Source: Prevotella sp.
GTDB lineage: Bacteria; Bacteroidota; Bacteroidia; Bacteroidales; Bacteroidaceae
DNA length: 64,000 bases
Reading direction: 5' to 3'
NCBI GenBank assembly: GCA_016285055.1
Contig: JAEEPZ010000007.1
Coordinates: forward strand, 1 to 64,000
Each line of letters begins with the position of its first letter. Within the stretch, counting starts at the first letter, position 1. Of the stretch, positions 8,880 to 18,562 are shown one piece after another. The notes under the pieces were generated by a model. The model searched no databases, had not been told where the DNA came from, and worked only from the letters and a program-made list of their open reading frames with translations. A program made the translations under genes and the position numbers.

Positions 8880-9764
8880 ATGGCAAAAACAGTTAAAAAA
8901 CGGACACTTAATATGGATAACATTACTTTATTCGAGGGTGAAATCTATAAAAGAACCCTCATTGCTCCATTGTCGAAAGAGACAGGAGATTACCTCAAAC
9001 CCTATATCGGGAAAACTGAAGATTTGAAAAAACGAGATTCTAACTGGAATAAAAAGAATTGCAAGACCTATGGCGGCAAGAAGATAACCGAAGCTCGCCT
9101 TAGATATGGTGTGGGAATAGATGCTTGGAAAACGGAAACGCTGGAAAAAGTGTTTGCTGATACAGAAGCCAGACTAAAGGAGAAACTGAAAGAAAAGGAA
9201 ACTGAGTACATCATCAAATTCAACAGCGTGGAGAATGGCTTTAATACCTCCTATGGCGATGGCATGAAAGGAGTGGACTTTACGCCAGAGCATCGAGCAA
9301 ACATTGGTAAAGCCAGTAGAGGGCGGCATCATACGGAAGAGACCAAGAAACGGATCTCAGAGAAGCTTAAAGGCCGTACCCAAACCGATGAAGCGAAAGC
9401 CAAGATTTCTGCGGCCAACAAAGGTAAGAAAAGGACGGAAGCCCAAAAACTAGCACAGTCTGCAAGGATGAAAGGCAAAGAGCCTGTGCAAGCCAGCATA
9501 GCAGCCAGGGAATATCGTATGACCCACAAACCCTACTGGCAGGAGCACCCGATAACCGATGAAATGCGGGCTAAAATGAAAGCCGCTCAACAGTTGCGCG
9601 GAATAAGTGTTAGGGCGTTATATCCTGATGGAAACGTCAGAGAGTTCAACACCATGCTTGATGCTGCAAAGGCTTGTGGAATGAATGTCGGCAGCGTCGC
9701 CAGCGTTATCAAAACTAATGGCACTTGTCGAAACGGCATGAGGTTTGAAAGAATCGCTTGCTGA
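8880..9764 (+). CDS. GIY-YIG-type homing endonuclease with NUMOD3 repeats and a NUMOD1-like tail
   Basis: YIGKTEDLKKR; repeated EHRANIGKASRGRHHTEETKKRISEKLKGRTQTDEAKAKISAANKGKKRTEAQK; C-terminal DAAKACGMNVGSVASVIKTNGTCRNGMRF. Confidence 0.8.
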   Translation: MAKTVKKRTLNMDNITLFEGEIYKRTLIAPLSKETGDYLKPYIGKTEDLKKRDSNWNKKNCKTYGGKKITEARLRYGVGIDAWKTETLEKVFADTEARLKEKLKEKETEYIIKFNSVENGFNTSYGDGMKGVDFTPEHRANIGKASRGRHHTEETKKRISEKLKGRTQTDEAKAKISAANKGKKRTEAQKLAQSARMKGKEPVQASIAAREYRMTHKPYWQEHPITDEMRAKMKAAQQLRGISVRALYPDGNVREFNTMLDAAKACGMNVGSVASVIKTNGTCRNGMRFERIAC

Positions 9765-9771
9765 CATAAAT

Positions 9772-9814
9772 ACAAACGACCCAGATCGAAGAGGATCTGA
9801 GCCGTTTGTTTTTC
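9772..9814 (+). terminator. Terminator
   Basis: ACAAACG...CAGATC(gaagag)GATCTG...CGTTTGT followed by TTTTT. Confidence 0.65.
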
Positions 9815-9830
9815 CTCTGCTTTTATATGT

Positions 9831-11210
9831 CTAAAATCTATTAAACGTCACATTTCTTTTGGTGTTGATAAGATTTCCAGTAGCAGGATCGATTTTGTAT
9901 TCTTCACTGTTCATAGTAAGAACGCCATCCTTGTACTCATATTTGTATTTGGTGTGTTCTACGGTATATTGAGCTGCCAACTTTTCCATTTTGGCGGTAG
10001 TCTTAGTAGGCATATCTACTCTGAGACTGAATGCACCATCATAACCAGCATAGAACCCAACGACAATAAATGCCGTCATTTTATCTGCTCCCTTCTCTGA
10101 TGCAAGTTCTGGATAATACTGTGTCAATGGTATCTCAACCTTGAAGTTTCCATTTTTGAGGTGCTTATTAAAGAAATTAGCGTAATCTTCACCTGCCTTT
10201 ACGTCAGGTACAGTAACATTCAGGCCACTTAACTTCTGCTTTATTTCATCGGGAGAACTACAATATGTGATTTGGCGTTTTTCAATATACTTAGGTTTGC
10301 CAGGCTCGTATGCGACGGTTCGATAAATCCAGTTTCCGTGGTCATCGTATTTGTAATTATCGTATTCTTCTTCAAGATTCTGATATTTCTCTCCTTTTCC
10401 TGCCTGTCCGCAAGTCACCTTTGTCAAATCGCCTTTGTCATTATAAGAATAAAGGTATTCCATTGGCATGTTTTTACTCTGCTGCACATACTTTGTTACT
10501 AAACCTGTGGTATTGTATTCGTATGTACCAGCATGGCGAGGTCTTAGCTTGATGTCACCAGATGAAATGTGCATAAACTCACTTGGGTTATCAAGGATGG
10601 TTAAGACTCCATCCTTATATGTTTCTTTGAAGTCGAACTCCGTCTCGCCGCGTACATTATATATTTTACAGGCGTACAGGCCATTTCCAGATGGTTTCGC
10701 AATTCTACGGCATATCAGAGCCTCGTTGACAATCTGTGCCTTTTTCTCGAATATATCATATTTTACAATGACACCGCTAGCATCACTTGTAATTTCACCT
10801 CTTATCTGCGGCCAGTTATTCTGATTATAAGCACCTTCCAAAGCACCGCTTGGATCAGAAGCGAGCTGTGCAAATGAATCTTCATCCATTCTCTCACCAG
10901 ATAGTTCAGTTACATTGATTTTTGTGTTAGCTCCATCTTGTGAATAGCTCAAAACAAAGGATGTTGGCAGATAACCCTTCTTCTTTCTTATCAACACGGA
11001 ACGGCCTTGCTCGTCAAAAATGATTGCAGACTGTTCCTGAATCTTTCCTTCAGTGGGCTCGCCGAAGTTCTCTTTATAATCATACTTGGTATATGCCACT
11101 GAAAGCACATTACCCTTTAGGTGCTCATTCTTTACTGTTGTCGGTTCTACCTGACCTAATGCAGCATAAGAAACGATTGTTGCTGCGATTGTTAATAATA
11201 TCTTTTTCAT
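9831..11210 (-). CDS. Secreted hypothetical protein
   Basis: Signal peptide MKKILLTIAATIVSYAALGQ; Tyr/Gly-rich repeat-like body. Confidence 0.6.
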   Translation of the reverse strand: MKKILLTIAATIVSYAALGQVEPTTVKNEHLKGNVLSVAYTKYDYKENFGEPTEGKIQEQSAIIFDEQGRSVLIRKKKGYLPTSFVLSYSQDGANTKINVTELSGERMDEDSFAQLASDPSGALEGAYNQNNWPQIRGEITSDASGVIVKYDIFEKKAQIVNEALICRRIAKPSGNGLYACKIYNVRGETEFDFKETYKDGVLTILDNPSEFMHISSGDIKLRPRHAGTYEYNTTGLVTKYVQQSKNMPMEYLYSYNDKGDLTKVTCGQAGKGEKYQNLEEEYDNYKYDDHGNWIYRTVAYEPGKPKYIEKRQITYCSSPDEIKQKLSGLNVTVPDVKAGEDYANFFNKHLKNGNFKVEIPLTQYYPELASEKGADKMTAFIVVGFYAGYDGAFSLRVDMPTKTTAKMEKLAAQYTVEHTKYKYEYKDGVLTMNSEEYKIDPATGNLINTKRNVTFNRF

Positions 11211-11221
11211 TTGAATTGTTT

Positions 11222-12478
11222 TTAGTATTTATATGTAAGGGGTTCGGTACATAAGAAAGAATAGTTAAATAGATATGTGTGGTATTCATCTTCTTGCCAT
11301 CGTCTTTGTAGGATTCCTTTAAAGCAGATTGTAACAGGAAAATTCAAATTCGCCAGTTCTTCACTATTCGTATAGACTCTCATGTTGCCCATGTGATCAC
11401 TTCTGTTTCCATGATTGTCATCTGAAATCATTACGTATTTGGTGCTACCATTGGCTCGCTTGATACGGTCAAACTCACATGAATACACAATAACATTACC
11501 AATGTATTTTTTAGAAGCCTGGCCGTTAACATTGTTATTGAAGTCATCAATTAGCGTTCCCATAGAAACTGCTTGCGCTTCAATATTCTGCATCATTTCT
11601 TGATTTTCCTGTTCTTCTCGTTCCAAATCACCATCAATTTCTTCAAAAGACGAACTTGTCACGTATGAATATTTTGTCTCTTCTAGGTTCGGCATAAATA
11701 TTGAGCCACCTAGTATGTCACCCTTAGTAAACGTCCAAAAAATCTTATCATCAACTTTTACCTCTTTGGTTGTATAACCAAGAGACTCAAGTTCTTCTTG
11801 CCATTTATCCTTGACCCTAACATCTGAGCATTCCATGTAGATTTCAATAACGGAGGGAGGCAGCTCTCTCCATAACCAGAAAACCTTTATATTTGTCTTT
11901 GCTGTATCATTGCCTATCGTTTTTACCCAATTAGAAGAAGAGTAATTATCCGCATCGTCGTTAGGCTTACATATAAATCCATTATCTATTAGCAGCCTTT
12001 TAAGACGATCGCTATTATTGTCATCCTTGACCTTCAAAATATCCTTTATGGGCAATCTGTCTTTGAAGATGTCTATTTCTTCTTCCAGTTCTTTTTCGGC
12101 TAGATTTTCCAAAACCAAGGTGTCAGTGGCTTCAATCGGATGGCCATCAGGATAAAGTGGCTTGTCTTCTTTCCCACCTGAAAAAACGACATAGAGTAAG
12201 ACAACCGCCAAAACTGCTAATACGCCAAATATATAGAACTTGTATTTTGCAAAGAATGATTCTTCATTGTCAACGGAATCTGTGTCATTTTCTGAAACCT
12301 GTTGTGATTGCACCGATTCAGAATGACCATCTTCTTTACTCAGATCTTTGCTTTCTGGTTCTTTGGGAGCATTTCCAAGAATCTTTGCTTTCTCGGCTTC
12401 CAATTCTTCTTTAGTTAATACGCCAGTCTCATAGAGCTGCTTTAGCTCCATCAGTTTTTCTATGTTTGTCTTTGCCAT
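11222..12478 (-). CDS. SHOCT-domain membrane protein with OB-fold-like C-terminus
   Basis: N-terminal IEKLMELKQLYETGVLTKEELEAEKAKIL (SHOCT), TM FYIFGVLAVLAVVLLYVVF, C-terminal KKYIGNVIVYSCEF...VTICFKGIL. Confidence 0.65.
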   Translation of the reverse strand: MAKTNIEKLMELKQLYETGVLTKEELEAEKAKILGNAPKEPESKDLSKEDGHSESVQSQQVSENDTDSVDNEESFFAKYKFYIFGVLAVLAVVLLYVVFSGGKEDKPLYPDGHPIEATDTLVLENLAEKELEEEIDIFKDRLPIKDILKVKDDNNSDRLKRLLIDNGFICKPNDDADNYSSSNWVKTIGNDTAKTNIKVFWLWRELPPSVIEIYMECSDVRVKDKWQEELESLGYTTKEVKVDDKIFWTFTKGDILGGSIFMPNLEETKYSYVTSSSFEEIDGDLEREEQENQEMMQNIEAQAVSMGTLIDDFNNNVNGQASKKYIGNVIVYSCEFDRIKRANGSTKYVMISDDNHGNRSDHMGNMRVYTNSEELANLNFPVTICFKGILQRRWQEDEYHTYLFNYSFLCTEPLTYKY

Positions 12479-12482
12479 AACC

Positions 12483-13295
12483 CTATGAATTTAGGATTTG
12501 TTTCTTCTGTGTGTCAAATTCTTCTTGTGTAAGTATTCCAGAATCCAATAGTTCTTTTAGTTTTCTGAGATTATCGAACTTATCTTCATCTGAATTATCT
12601 TCGTTCTTCATCACATTCTCTTTGGTTTCCTCAATATCCAACTCCGACGGTTCGAGGTAATATTGATTGATCCAGCGATTGTGAAAATAATGAAGGAAAA
12701 ACAAAATAAGCAAATATATGGTCATCGAGCCAATTGTTGACTGCATGGCATAACCTGAACTAGCACCAAGCAAGCCAAATGTTTCTGTTGACATCATAAC
12801 CTCCGTTCCCATATCGCAAGCATAAAGAACCTTAAAGGCCATGAATAGAAGTATTACACTGACAAACGTGCAGATGCCTATAATCGCCTCTTTTGAGCAA
12901 ACCTTATTTTTCAGAGAATAAACTTGGAATGCGAAAGAAGCGATAAGTCCATAAAACAGATACAGCGTCCAATTATGGTACTTGTTAATCTCGGCTATAT
13001 AGGGAGATAGTTTGTCTGACCTGTAATCATTAAACATATCTGAGGCGACTCCACTAAACACGCCCAAGTTCTGCCTAATGGTATCTTCCATAAACGGACT
13101 TTTGGATAACAGAACATCCTCGCCCATATAAGCAACAAAAAGGATAATACCACAAACTGCAAGTTGTCCTAATGGAAGTAGCAAGAGACGTAAATACTGC
13201 GAAGTCTCTGATAAGGTAGAAGGTACTATAGACTTATTTCTTTTCCAAAAAAGGAAACCGCCTATTATCGCCAGAACTATAATAATATTGGTCAT
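12483..13295 (-). CDS. Multi-TM protein with C-terminal SHOCT domain
   Basis: Several hydrophobic segments; C-terminal DNLRKLKELLDSGILTQEEFDTQKKQIL. Confidence 0.65.
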   Translation of the reverse strand: MTNIIIVLAIIGGFLFWKRNKSIVPSTLSETSQYLRLLLLPLGQLAVCGIILFVAYMGEDVLLSKSPFMEDTIRQNLGVFSGVASDMFNDYRSDKLSPYIAEINKYHNWTLYLFYGLIASFAFQVYSLKNKVCSKEAIIGICTFVSVILLFMAFKVLYACDMGTEVMMSTETFGLLGASSGYAMQSTIGSMTIYLLILFFLHYFHNRWINQYYLEPSELDIEETKENVMKNEDNSDEDKFDNLRKLKELLDSGILTQEEFDTQKKQILNS

Positions 13296-13374
13296 GCCGT
13301 TTGTCTTAACCTGCCTGTCAAGCCCAAACGAGGCACTTGTTATTGTTTCAGGTATATATAAAGAAAAGCGTGGG

Positions 13375-13497
13375 CTACATACATTTCACTCGCTCACGGT
13401 CTTTCTGGGCGGCTCGCAATTCTGCCCATTCTTCTCCTGTATGAACGAGCTTCTGTGTACGACCCACGCCGAATATGATTTGAACAGTCGCAACCAT
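13375..13497 (-). CDS. Small protein (40 aa)
   Basis: MVATVQIIFGVGRTQKLVHTGEEWAELRAAQKDRERVKCM read on the reverse strand. Confidence 0.35.
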   Translation of the reverse strand: MVATVQIIFGVGRTQKLVHTGEEWAELRAAQKDRERVKCM

Positions 13498-13802
13498 TAT
13501 AATTAAATATAATGATGCAACTACCAAATTGCATATCCAGAGTGGCGTTACACGAAGCTTGCTTAACAGGAGCTTATCTTTTTGGGTTGCGAGCCTTCGA
13601 AAGACCTATTTCACAAGCGTCAAGTAAACGCCATTTCAATATATATGCTGCCGCCTATCCATACAACAGTAGAGCGGTTAGCGGCTACAAAATTAGTGAA
13701 TTATTATCAGAATCTTACCTCTTTTCACATTATTTCTTCAATTTGAAAGCCTTTTTTAACTCCATAGGTTATTATTGTGCCCAATTTTGCAGTTATGGGC
13801 AA

Positions 13803-13834
13803 ATAAAAAAGAAAAGCGTACCATTGCAGTACGC
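13803..13834 (-). terminator. Terminator for the minus-strand accessory genes
   Basis: GCGTAC..GTACGC stem with minus-strand tail TTTTCTTTTTTATTT. Confidence 0.6.
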
Positions 13835-13851
13835 CTCCCTTGATGTGTCAG

Positions 13852-14415
13852 TCAATCCCATGTAGTCCAATAGCTATCACCGTTTCCATCGTCGTATAGC
13901 TTCAAAAATTCTTCTTTGGTCATTTCTTTGCTCATACATTCGTCGGAACAATAATACGCAAAGCCACTTTCAATGCAATAGCCTTCAGTCATAGCCCTGC
14001 CACACACGCTGCAACATCTGACATGATCTAATTCGAGTTCATCCACAAGTTCGCCTACGCTGCATTGTCTGATAACGAAATCGGCCATCATTTCTTTCTT
14101 GTCATCTTCTGTTGCTTTGTCGAGTTGCTGTTGGTAGTAGTCCTCCAGTCCATCGGATTTAATGACATCGTTTCTCAGGACTTCTTGGGCATATTCTTCT
14201 TCGGTTGTTTCATACCCAATCTTCCTTACATTATCGGAACAGATATAGTGACAATTCGATAGTTTGAACTGGTATATATCTTCCAATGTACTGAGGAACA
14301 CAGAAAAATCGTCATATTGCTTCATTTCCTGTCGCTCCGATTCTGTGAACTTAATCATTACGACCTCTCCTTTCGCAACGTCAAGGAGTGTCACGGCTTT
14401 AATGTATTGCTCCAT
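13852..14415 (-). CDS. Hypothetical protein with Cys4 zinc-ribbon-like segment
   Basis: CCSVCGRAMTEGYCIESGFAYYCSDEC. Confidence 0.55.
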   Translation of the reverse strand: MEQYIKAVTLLDVAKGEVVMIKFTESERQEMKQYDDFSVFLSTLEDIYQFKLSNCHYICSDNVRKIGYETTEEEYAQEVLRNDVIKSDGLEDYYQQQLDKATEDDKKEMMADFVIRQCSVGELVDELELDHVRCCSVCGRAMTEGYCIESGFAYYCSDECMSKEMTKEEFLKLYDDGNGDSYWTTWD

Positions 14416-14503
14416 TGCTCTTCTTTATGGTTATTGGGAATGGGTCACAGGTTAGGTATCTTCCTAACCACTTACATAAAAATCTCTTCATTGTGTGTAA
14501 GTT

Positions 14504-15082
14504 TTAAGATTCTACAATTTGAAATTCGTGAAAAGAGTAGAATACATCTTCATCCTCATGCTTACATTCATAGTCATCCAAGGCTTCTGTAATAGCATCT
14601 ACTGTAGGGCTCACATCGTAGCCAACAATTCCAGATACGCTTTCGGCAGCTTCTTCGATTGTCTCATAGTAAAGCGGTTCGTCGTAATTGTCGAGGAAAT
14701 AGCGGTCTGGGAAATAGTCGCCGTTAGTGTCGTTGGTAAAGAAAACGTCATTGCCAGGTTCTTCTTCACGGTAATAAACCTTGATGGAAGGGTATTTCTT
14801 TTCTATACACTCCCTAAAGCCCTCTTGTTCACACCAAGCCGTATTTTGGTAGATGGTTAGAACATTGCCGTCCAGTTGGTAGTCGATAATTGACCCTCTG
14901 CATCTTAGTTTCTCCCAATCTTCACCGAGAGCATTTATTATGTTGCCGAGCCAAAGAGTACCAAAGCCATTCTTTATTCGCGGTGTTTTACGCTTGTCAT
15001 TGGCCTTGATTATTTTGTGGAGCGATCTTACTTCCTTCAAATCGCCCACACATTTGTAAGTTGTATCACACCAGTTTGGCAT
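14504..15082 (-). CDS. YubB/DUF1281-like ferredoxin-fold protein
   Basis: Characteristic MPNWCDTTYKCVG start. Confidence 0.5.
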   Translation of the reverse strand: MPNWCDTTYKCVGDLKEVRSLHKIIKANDKRKTPRIKNGFGTLWLGNIINALGEDWEKLRCRGSIIDYQLDGNVLTIYQNTAWCEQEGFRECIEKKYPSIKVYYREEEPGNDVFFTNDTNGDYFPDRYFLDNYDEPLYYETIEEAAESVSGIVGYDVSPTVDAITEALDDYECKHEDEDVFYSFHEFQIVES

Positions 15083-15100
15083 AACAAAAAGATTTGAAAG

Positions 15101-15259
15101 TTAATAATCTGAGATTTTCTCGCTTCTCACAAGGTGTATCTTTTCTGCCATCGGGTATTGCCGTTTGACTTTCCCAAAGGCAGATTGAGGATTTCTTGCG
15201 TTCACGTTTGCTTTGACACGAACACCTTGCACAGTAATTGTAAAATGGTATCGTATCAT
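15101..15259 (-). CDS. Small basic hypothetical protein (52 aa)
   Basis: MIRYHFTITVQGVRVKANVNARNPQSAFGKVKRQYPMAEKIHLVRSEKISDY; overlaps the next ORF end. Confidence 0.45.
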   Translation of the reverse strand: MIRYHFTITVQGVRVKANVNARNPQSAFGKVKRQYPMAEKIHLVRSEKISDY

Positions 15260-15549
15260 GCTATTGTGAAATATGTGAGGTGATTGAAATTTGTTGAGAA
15301 GGGCGAGGTGGTTATCATTTTAAAACCACGTCCGAATTTACCCCTATACTTTTCCACTCGCCAATGATCCTTACCAGTCTTACCCACGCCCACCGAAGTA
15401 TGATGGGGCAGGAAACCATGATTGATAAGCTGCACTATCTTGGCGCGTTGTTCTTTGCAGTAGATGAATGCTTGTGCCACAGGATTAGGGTTGAGCGTTC
15501 TGATAGTGGCTCCTCCCTGGTTCTTGATGTTTTCAGTTGTCTTGTTCAT
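15256..15549 (-). CDS. Hypothetical protein
   Basis: 97-aa ORF overlapping neighbours by a few nt on each side. Confidence 0.5.
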   Translation of the reverse strand: MNKTTENIKNQGGATIRTLNPNPVAQAFIYCKEQRAKIVQLINHGFLPHHTSVGVGKTGKDHWRVEKYRGKFGRGFKMITTSPFSTNFNHLTYFTIA

Positions 15550-16186
15550 TGTCTATAAATTTTTTCTTGATTCGTTGTACTGTACTGATACCGCACCCAC
15601 AGTTGACTGCTATCATCCTAATCGGATAGCCTTTCTTTAGCTGCTTGATGACGGCTGCGTATTGTTCTTGAAACTTCTCGTCAGGCTTTTTGTAGCCCGC
15701 CTTGCGACCTACTTTGCCGCCTTTTGCCATGAACTGTGCTTTTCCTGAGTTGAGCCTGAATTTGATGTTTTCACGCTCCATTTCTGCACACGTTCCCAGC
15801 ACGGCAATGAAGATGGTCAAGAATGGGTGTTCTTTGCCGTCCGCGTTGAAGATTGATAGTTGCTCTTTCTGGAAATACACATTGAGGTGGTTTTCCTTGC
15901 AGAGCTTCACGTTAGAGAGTACATCATCAACATTCCTTCCCAGACGGCTAAGTTCTGAGAGAAGAAGAACGCTGACATGATTGGAGATACAGTATTGCAG
16001 GCACTCAGAGAGAACGGGTCTTTCCTGAGTTTTCTTTGCGCCTGAAATATGCTCTTCGTAGGTGTTCACGACTTTCAGTGATTTTTCTTTCGCTAAGATT
16101 TCCAAATCTCTTATTTGCCGGCTTGTGTCCTGCCTGTCGCTGACTGAGGACACTCTTGCATAAATGACTGCTGTCTTTTCATTCAT
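15533..16186 (-). CDS. Serine recombinase (resolvase family)
   Basis: AVIYARVSSVSDRQDTSRQI ... LSELSRLGRNVDDVL ... TIFIAVLGTCAEMERENIKFRLNSG; C-terminal HTH. Confidence 0.9.
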   Translation of the reverse strand: MNEKTAVIYARVSSVSDRQDTSRQIRDLEILAKEKSLKVVNTYEEHISGAKKTQERPVLSECLQYCISNHVSVLLLSELSRLGRNVDDVLSNVKLCKENHLNVYFQKEQLSIFNADGKEHPFLTIFIAVLGTCAEMERENIKFRLNSGKAQFMAKGGKVGRKAGYKKPDEKFQEQYAAVIKQLKKGYPIRMIAVNCGCGISTVQRIKKKFIDNEQDN

Positions 16187-16294
16187 TTAATTCAAAGTGT
16201 TAGGTGAATACAAAAAAGTGTGTTCCATCGGCTGTGTCGCTAATTAAATGAACACAAAAAGGATTGAACACATTTCTGTCTGTTGAGGATAAGA

Positions 16295-16357
16295 AAACGA
16301 AGGATATGTGAGGTTTCAAATTCTGTCGTTATTGATAATCTCACACATCCTCCGTTT
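16295..16357 (-). terminator. Long hairpin/terminator
   Basis: AAACGAAGGATATGTGAG / CTCACACATCCTCCGTTT (16/18 plus G-U), minus-strand tail TTTTCTT. Confidence 0.6.
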
Positions 16358-16374
16358 CTGTCATAAGAGGGATT

Positions 16375-16731
16375 CTACACGGCTATTCTCTCCGACACAA
16401 GTCCGTATTCGTGACATACGGGGTTGTCTGATAGTGTGCCATGCTTTACAGTGTCATCTATTGTAGGAACGAGTTTAGCCAGTAAAAGCCCCTCGCGTAC
16501 AATTCGACTTCTCTGCTTATCGTCGGGAATGATGGTCAACTTGAAGCTATCCACCTCCTTCTTGTACTGGATATGTACCCACGCTGCTTTGACGTGAAAG
16601 GCTGTGCCATTCTCAATCGTCTTAACGCTGCTAAAGTCCAAACCCCATGAAAACGGCTGGAAGGAACGCTGTAGTGCATCGTTCCAGATATGCTTTGCCG
16701 CTCTCTCGTTGTTGTTGTCTGTCTCTGCCAT
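16375..16731 (-). CDS. Hypothetical protein
   Basis: 118-aa ORF in a compact minus-strand array. Confidence 0.5.
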   Translation of the reverse strand: MAETDNNNERAAKHIWNDALQRSFQPFSWGLDFSSVKTIENGTAFHVKAAWVHIQYKKEVDSFKLTIIPDDKQRSRIVREGLLLAKLVPTIDDTVKHGTLSDNPVCHEYGLVSERIAV

Positions 16732-16735
16732 AGTC

Positions 16736-17077
16736 TTAAAAGAAACTTAGGTGAAGGTAGTCAATATCAGGATCGCCATGTTCAAGATAGTATTCCATCA
16801 TACTAACCACCTCGTCTGTTGTACTTACCAAATCATCTATAGCCCCTTTGATTTCTTCTCTTTTTTCATCTTCGAGGTCGTTTAGATGCTTTAGTTTGTC
16901 AATGGCTTTGCGCCATTCGTCTTTTTGTACTTCAAAATCAGAATCGTATTCGTCGCCTGTATATTCCAAGCCACAAGCCGAAAGCAGATTATGAAATTCC
17001 TCGCTCTTGTAATTAAAAGCGTCACCCAGAGCATATTCTACTTTATACACTCTGGCTACATGAAGCCTACAACCCAT
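16736..17077 (-). CDS. Hypothetical protein
   Basis: 113-aa ORF in a compact array. Confidence 0.5.
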   Translation of the reverse strand: MGCRLHVARVYKVEYALGDAFNYKSEEFHNLLSACGLEYTGDEYDSDFEVQKDEWRKAIDKLKHLNDLEDEKREEIKGAIDDLVSTTDEVVSMMEYYLEHGDPDIDYLHLSFF

Positions 17078-17087
17078 TCTTAACTGC

Positions 17088-17237
17088 TTATGTTAATATT
17101 TGGTTCTCGCAATAGAGGATATACTGATCCAGTTGTTTCTCTGTTAAAAGTTCAACAAGGTAGTGAATTTGTTCCTCCAGTTTCTTGATACGTCTCTCAC
17201 ATGGATCAACGTTCTTGTGGGAATGCTTATTTGCCAT
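17088..17237 (-). CDS. Small coiled-coil-like protein (49 aa)
   Basis: MANKHSHKNVDPCERRIKKLEEQIHYLVELLTEKQLDQYILYCENQILT; overlaps upstream ORF. Confidence 0.45.
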   Translation of the reverse strand: MANKHSHKNVDPCERRIKKLEEQIHYLVELLTEKQLDQYILYCENQILT

Positions 17238-17460
17238 AGTATTCCTTCATGTAGCATGATTCACAGAGCGATCCATAATCATTTACATCGCTCCTGGTCA
17301 TAGGTTTGCCACAATAATCACAATGCCGTACAGTCTCATGGTGAACATGATGAACGGTTTGGTACATTGGATTCTTAGCATTCTCTTTGCCGTAAAGAAA
17401 CTCCAACTGCTTGCGTCGGTTCCTCTCGGCGGTTGTTTCTTTTCTTTTTCTTGTTGCCAT
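17227..17460 (-). CDS. Small zinc-ribbon protein
   Basis: HCDYCGKPMTRSDVNDYGSLCESCYMKEYYGK. Confidence 0.55.
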   Translation of the reverse strand: MATRKRKETTAERNRRKQLEFLYGKENAKNPMYQTVHHVHHETVRHCDYCGKPMTRSDVNDYGSLCESCYMKEYYGK

Positions 17461-17464
17461 TTTA

Positions 17465-17683
17465 TTATTGGTTTATTACTCGTTTAACTTGATTGAAGTA
17501 GCACCAATGGCCATCACTTAACGTAATAGTGCCGTCCTGATGCTGGTCTAGGTCACAGGATTCTACATTGTGGCCGTTCTTCTCTCCGCGCCTGCAAATC
17601 TCAATCACCTTAACAGTTGCAGTCCTGTCAGGCTTAGACCAAGGCACATATAGTACCTGATCGCCAATCTTCACCTTCTTCAT
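17465..17683 (-). CDS. Small hypothetical protein
   Basis: 72-aa ORF, 4-nt overlap with next. Confidence 0.45.
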   Translation of the reverse strand: MKKVKIGDQVLYVPWSKPDRTATVKVIEICRRGEKNGHNVESCDLDQHQDGTITLSDGHWCYFNQVKRVINQ

Positions 17684-18159
17684 GCTGCCTGTGCTTTGAG
17701 CTTATCAGCATACTTACGGTAAACATATTCAAGTAGGATAGACTTCATAACGCTTGCCTTGTCGGAAGTGTCATACAGATAATAGTAGGTTCTACCATTC
17801 CCATGTCTGTCTAAACGTCGTACCTCACCGCGAAACTTTCCCTGACGGAAGAAATCGTCATATTCCTCGCTTGTAGAGGTATCTGTGTTTTCGTATTGCA
17901 GATATACCTCTAAAAACAACTTTCCTTTGATAAGTTGAACTTCATCAATGGAGGAGTTCCAAGCGTTCCCTGCACGTCGTTCCTGACTGATACGGAGTCG
18001 CTTGTCTCTGGTTTTCCAAATCTTACTGCCTGCGTCCTTAACGATACGCTTAACAGTTTCTTCATGGATGGATAAAAGCTCGTCCTGTGTAAGAGCATTG
18101 ATAGTATCAATTTTCTTTTGAGGCTGAGTTCTGCTGAAAATAAAATCGTTGATGTTCAT
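17680..18159 (-). CDS. Hypothetical protein
   Basis: 159-aa ORF in operon-like array. Confidence 0.5.
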   Translation of the reverse strand: MNINDFIFSRTQPQKKIDTINALTQDELLSIHEETVKRIVKDAGSKIWKTRDKRLRISQERRAGNAWNSSIDEVQLIKGKLFLEVYLQYENTDTSTSEEYDDFFRQGKFRGEVRRLDRHGNGRTYYYLYDTSDKASVMKSILLEYVYRKYADKLKAQAA

Positions 18160-18178
18160 TTGTCTGTTACTTTAATTG

Positions 18179-18556
18179 TTAATATTCGATTTCTACTAAT
18201 TCTTCTACCTTACGGAGTTCTCCATTCAGTAGGCGTGAGTACCATACCTTGTTTACGAGATAACTACCACAATCCAGGCCGTCACCCATGATGAAGGTGC
18301 AATAGTCGGTGTAGTTCTCGTATTCGCATAGATCCTGGCTGTCAGGCCAAGATACCACAACAAAACTGTCCTGATCATCGTCGTTGTTGACTAATCGGAC
18401 ATCGCTGATTTTGTGGAGGTCATTCTCGTCTTTGATTAAGCAGTCGGGGATAATATTGTTTGTTGCCCAACGCTCTGTATCATCTTGCAGTTCCCAACAT
18501 GGAGCTGAAACTACAATGTCGATAGTTTTTCTGATGTGATAATTTCTTCTTTCCAT
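18179..18556 (-). CDS. Hypothetical protein
   Basis: 125-aa ORF in operon-like array. Confidence 0.5.
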   Translation of the reverse strand: MERRNYHIRKTIDIVVSAPCWELQDDTERWATNNIIPDCLIKDENDLHKISDVRLVNNDDDQDSFVVVSWPDSQDLCEYENYTDYCTFIMGDGLDCGSYLVNKVWYSRLLNGELRKVEELVEIEY

Positions 18557-18562
18557 AAGTGT

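Noticed and set aside
9831-11210. RHS/polymorphic toxin
   Set aside because: Some Tyr/Gly repeat-like segments, but too short, no RHS core motif, and no adjacent immunity-like gene.
13512-13865. 117-aa plus-strand ORF
   Set aside because: Runs through the terminator and the 3' end of a minus-strand gene; no domain.
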